DNA from: Macquaria australasica
Lineage: Eukaryota; Chordata; Actinopteri; Centrarchiformes; Percichthyidae
Direction of reading: 5' to 3'
NCBI GenBank assembly: GCA_005408345.1
Contig: SEMN01000352.1
Coordinates: forward strand, 248,001-312,000
DNA length: 64,000 nucleotides
Of the stretch, positions 62,557 through 64,000 are shown piece by piece (the first letter of the stretch is position 1; each line of letters begins with the position of its first letter). The translations under genes and the position numbers were made by a program. A model generated the notes under the pieces. The model was not told where the DNA came from. It saw nothing but the letters and a program-made list of their open reading frames with translations, and made no database searches.

Positions 62557-63324
62557 CACACTTGAGCACACACACTCACATTCAGTCTGGAAGAAGATAT
62601 CGAATGACCTTTCTGTATAAATTGTGTCAGCTTGTTTTCTTTTTATCCTGAGACGAGAGGTTTTTTATGTGCTGACTCGGGGGCAGGAAACTGTTTTGTT
62701 GTGTTTTGTTTTTAGCAATAAGCCACCAGAGACTGTGATTTACACTCATTTAACAGCTGCAAGAAAAGGATCGTTGAGCAAACTGCGAAGTGCAGTTCAA
62801 TAAAATTCTGTGGTAATGACCAAAAAACAGTGTTATGTTTACACACCTCTGTGATTAATCATAAATAAATGGGAATCTTCTGCCAAGCCGTGTTTTGATT
62901 TTTTGATAAACTGTGATTTATACTCGGGGCATTAAAATAACAGCGATGCAATCACAGATATGTGTTGATTAAGTGTTTTATGTCAGCCAGTCAGTTATTA
63001 CTGCAATTAAAGAAGCTTAATAATGTTTATCCAATCTACTGAAAATACCATTACCAAAATGTCAACATTTAGCATGTCTGAATGTAGAGGATTAGGTCTG
63101 TAGAAGATGCATCACCTGAATGTAATCAGGACAGAAGGCTGTATTTTGTATACAAACATGTGACACACTTGTGATCTACTTCATGCATTTGACAGGTCTC
63201 TTCGCAGTCTGCTGGATGGGGAGATGGAGCACTCAGCGGGCCTGAGGCAGGAAACTGATCTGCTGAAGAGGAAGCTGGCAGAGCTGGAGGAGAGACACAC
63301 AGCCAAGGTCCAGGCACTGGCCAG
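46182..63324 (+). CDS. snx29: Sorting nexin 29, N-terminal part (runs off window)
   Basis: Thirteen coding exons: 46,182-46,188; 47,480-47,544; 48,727-48,779; 49,492-49,616; 51,907-52,087; 52,332-52,402; 53,029-53,289; 54,401-54,803; 56,248-56,360; 56,811-56,907; 57,079-57,161; 62,419-62,482; 63,196-63,324. They give 550 complete codons, all in phase. A RUN domain spans about residues 25-185 (RFGGRKEIATDSDSR, AQFEAVLQHGLRKSRGLALT, GRGRAWLRCALNEHSLERYL, EDWAFILDEERASMLP). Then come a repeated (L/W)KESTQG pair, a basic block before NIISFDD, and a long acidic, Ser/Pro-rich linker in exon 8. A coiled coil starts at VELRQAIVAMMNRKDELEE. The PX domain expected at the C-terminus is beyond the window. 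RUN and PX proteins of this type act at endosomal membranes; the exact role of SNX29 is poorly known. The tiny first exon (M-N plus one base) is supported by GGTGAG and by the match of the next exon to known SNX29. Confidence 0.95.
46189..49491 (+). other. snx29: Early snx29 introns
   Basis: Introns separating the first four coding exons, of about 1.3, 1.2 and 0.7 kb. They are AT-rich. I recognised no inverted-repeat element, RNA gene or conserved frame in them. Confidence 0.4.
50513..50939. mobile_element. hAT-type non-autonomous element with 8-bp duplication
   Basis: Begins CAGCGGTTCCCAACC and ends with the inverted ATTGGGAATCACTG; CAG...CTG ends are typical of hAT. Flanks CTCTATGG (50,505-50,512) and CTCTTTGG (50,940-50,947) are an 8-bp target duplication with one mismatch, the length expected for hAT. 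There is no transposase frame. It lies in the snx29 intron before exon 5. Confidence 0.85.
51620..51906 (+). promoter_or_regulatory. snx29: Very long pyrimidine-rich tract before snx29 exon 5
   Basis: About 285 bp, strongly C+T on the sense strand and nearly free of AG dinucleotides, run directly into the CCACCAG acceptor. It is far longer than a normal polypyrimidine tract. It could bind PTB/U2AF cooperatively or adopt a triplex-like structure. Open frames across it are artefacts of low complexity. Confidence 0.6.
52098..52119. repeat. (GT)n tract just after snx29 exon 5
   Basis: About eleven GT units starting only about 10 bp after the exon 5 donor site (GTTAGT). Confidence 0.9.
54804..55439 (+). 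other. snx29: snx29 intron, first part
   Basis: AT-rich intronic DNA after exon 8, with no recognised element until the repeat that begins near 55,440. Confidence 0.4.
55440..56110. repeat. Dispersed repeat with internal duplication, in snx29 intron
   Basis: Contains two related blocks about 65 bp apart: GCGGTTGGGAGGCGGGGCTAA and GCGGTTTGGAGGCGGGGTTAA, each followed by AAGGAA..GCTAGT and a (C/A)TTGCTC-type end. It also includes TTCCCATAGACTTACATTGG, which I recall from common fish repeats. Terminal structure was not resolved. Confidence 0.5.
57162..58427 (+). other. snx29: snx29 intron after exon 11, first part
   Basis: The same motif occurs in opposite orientations at about 57,365-57,410 (TTTTGATAAAACCTCAAGAGGAACTGG region) and about 57,843-57,880 (the inverted CCAGTTCCTCTTGAGGTTTTATC). 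The arms form an inverted pair about 430 bp apart, probably ends of another non-autonomous element. Confidence 0.5.
58428..58505. repeat. (TG)n/(TGTT)n microsatellite
   Basis: About 75 bp of TG units with interspersed TGTTTG, followed by a GA-rich stretch. It is intronic in snx29. Confidence 0.95.
59310..59640. repeat. Dispersed teleost repeat in snx29 intron
   Basis: Starts near AAAGGGCCACTCCACCAATTT and includes ACTCGTCAGGAAGAGTAGCAC and ACAGTTGTATAATGACGTCTG, a combination I recall as a widespread fish repeat. It carries TGATGATGTCATAGTGATGTC and a poly(T) tract towards its right side. Ends are approximate. Confidence 0.5.
59876..59898. repeat. (CA)n/(CG-CA) microsatellite
   Basis: ACGC units lead into about nine CA units. 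Intronic. Confidence 0.9.
60466..60493. repeat. (GT)n microsatellite
   Basis: About thirteen GT units within the long snx29 intron after exon 11. Confidence 0.9.
60931..61335. repeat. Three tandem copies of a ~138-bp repeat
   Basis: Units start at about 60,931, 61,072 and 61,208. Each has ACT(T/A)TTGGATGGATTG(C/G)-like text, then ACAGACATTCATGG (or variant), then TAATAACTTTGGT-like text and a TCA(T/C)CA(T/C)..GGTCAAA end. Spacing of 141 and 136 bp indicates a tandem array of an element that I recall as common in fish genomes. Confidence 0.75.
62529..62556. repeat. (CA)n microsatellite after snx29 exon 12
   Basis: About fourteen CA units, some 45 bp past the exon 12 donor (GTACGT). Confidence 0.95.
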
Positions 63325-63530
63325 GTGAGACGCAGCTGGGATGTCTGTAGAGCATACATTAATACTGTCATTTCAGCTTGCAACATGGACGATTAAAGCT
63401 GCACTTGCCAAGATTCTGAAAGGAAAAACGGACCCATCCGATCTGCCATTAACACAGACTAGAGCTGTAACAAACTGAGACAGCGTAGATTTACCTATTT
63501 GCTCAACTTTAGATTTTAGGGGAAGTAAAA

Positions 63531-63820
63531 AGAGCTGAAACATTTAGTCGATTAATCAATTTGTCAATTAATTGTCAGCTACTTTGACAATCTTGTAAGC
63601 CATTTTCAAGCAAAAATCCCCCAAATTCACTGTTTCCAGAATCCCATATGTGAAGATTTTCTGCTTTTTTACAGTAAATTCAATATGTTGAGTTTTGGAC
63701 TGTTGGTCAGAAAAAATGCATTAGAAGACGTCACCTTGGTCTCCAAACAGTGAATGGATTTATCGAGATAATATTCGGCAGATCAGTCAATAATGAAAAC
63801 AAATGTTAATTACTGCCCTT
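63531..63820. mobile_element. Teleost MITE copy 2
   Basis: Same family as 41,584-41,869. It begins AGAGCTGAAACATTTAGTCG and ends TTAATTACTGCCCTT, with GATTAATCAATT near the left end and TTGGACTGTTGGTCAGAAA inside. It is intronic in snx29, after exon 13. No target duplication was evident. Confidence 0.65.
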
Positions 63821-64000
63821 GAAAAACAAAGCTTACACAGTCCACGGGTCTTGCACAAAAAATGGATCCACTAATGATGGCCGAATATGTTGCCAAAAGA
63901 GTTTTTAAACTCCAAACAAATTGTCGTCTATTTCCACTTGTAGAGGCTAAAGTGTGAAGTTTCTTAATGTAGTTCTGTATGGCCATTACTGACTTTTATC

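Overview
This is a vertebrate nuclear genome window, almost certainly from a ray-finned (teleost) fish. Small exons are split by GT-AG introns, intergenic DNA is AT-rich, and there are many short inverted-repeat elements and (CA)n tracts. Every conserved gene gave a complete, phase-consistent splice model read directly from the sequence. No tRNA, rRNA, CRISPR array or bacterial-type operon was seen.

Layout, left to right. 1-2,114: intergenic DNA with the 3' end of an L2-type LINE. 2,115-8,300 (minus): small Maf bZIP factor mafF, with a long 3' UTR, two coding exons and a non-coding first exon at a CRE/TATA/GC-box promoter. 9,666-10,736 (plus): tomm22, a mitochondrial import receptor subunit. 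13,254-17,403 (plus): dmc1, the meiotic recombinase. 17,989-26,957 (plus): gspt1, translation release factor eRF3. 28,487-31,588 (plus): rsl1d1, a nucleolar L1-domain protein. 33,105-34,184 (plus): two small two-pass membrane protein genes, pirt-like and tmem238l-like. 35,286-38,391: a broken, 5'-truncated LINE. 39,491-44,645 (plus): a candidate undescribed multi-exon gene encoding an Arg/Ser-rich protein, with an intron full of inverted-repeat elements. 46,182 to the window end (plus): the first 13 coding exons of snx29 (RUN domain, acidic linker, start of the coiled coil). Its PX domain lies beyond the window.

The genes are not a functional pathway; they are a synteny assembly. From memory, mafF-tomm22-dmc1 corresponds to human 22q13.1, gspt1-rsl1d1-snx29 to 16p13.13, and PIRT-TMEM238L to 17p12-13.1. 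The window therefore joins pieces of three human regions, with a very tight junction (about 370 bp) between the dmc1 poly(A) signal and the gspt1 start.

The best leads for something undescribed are the 39.6-44.6 kb candidate gene, whose most convincing reading frame is one base out of register with its only obvious ATG, and the pirt/tmem238l pair inside the snx29 block. Also notable are several transposon structures whose termini and target-site duplications can be read directly.
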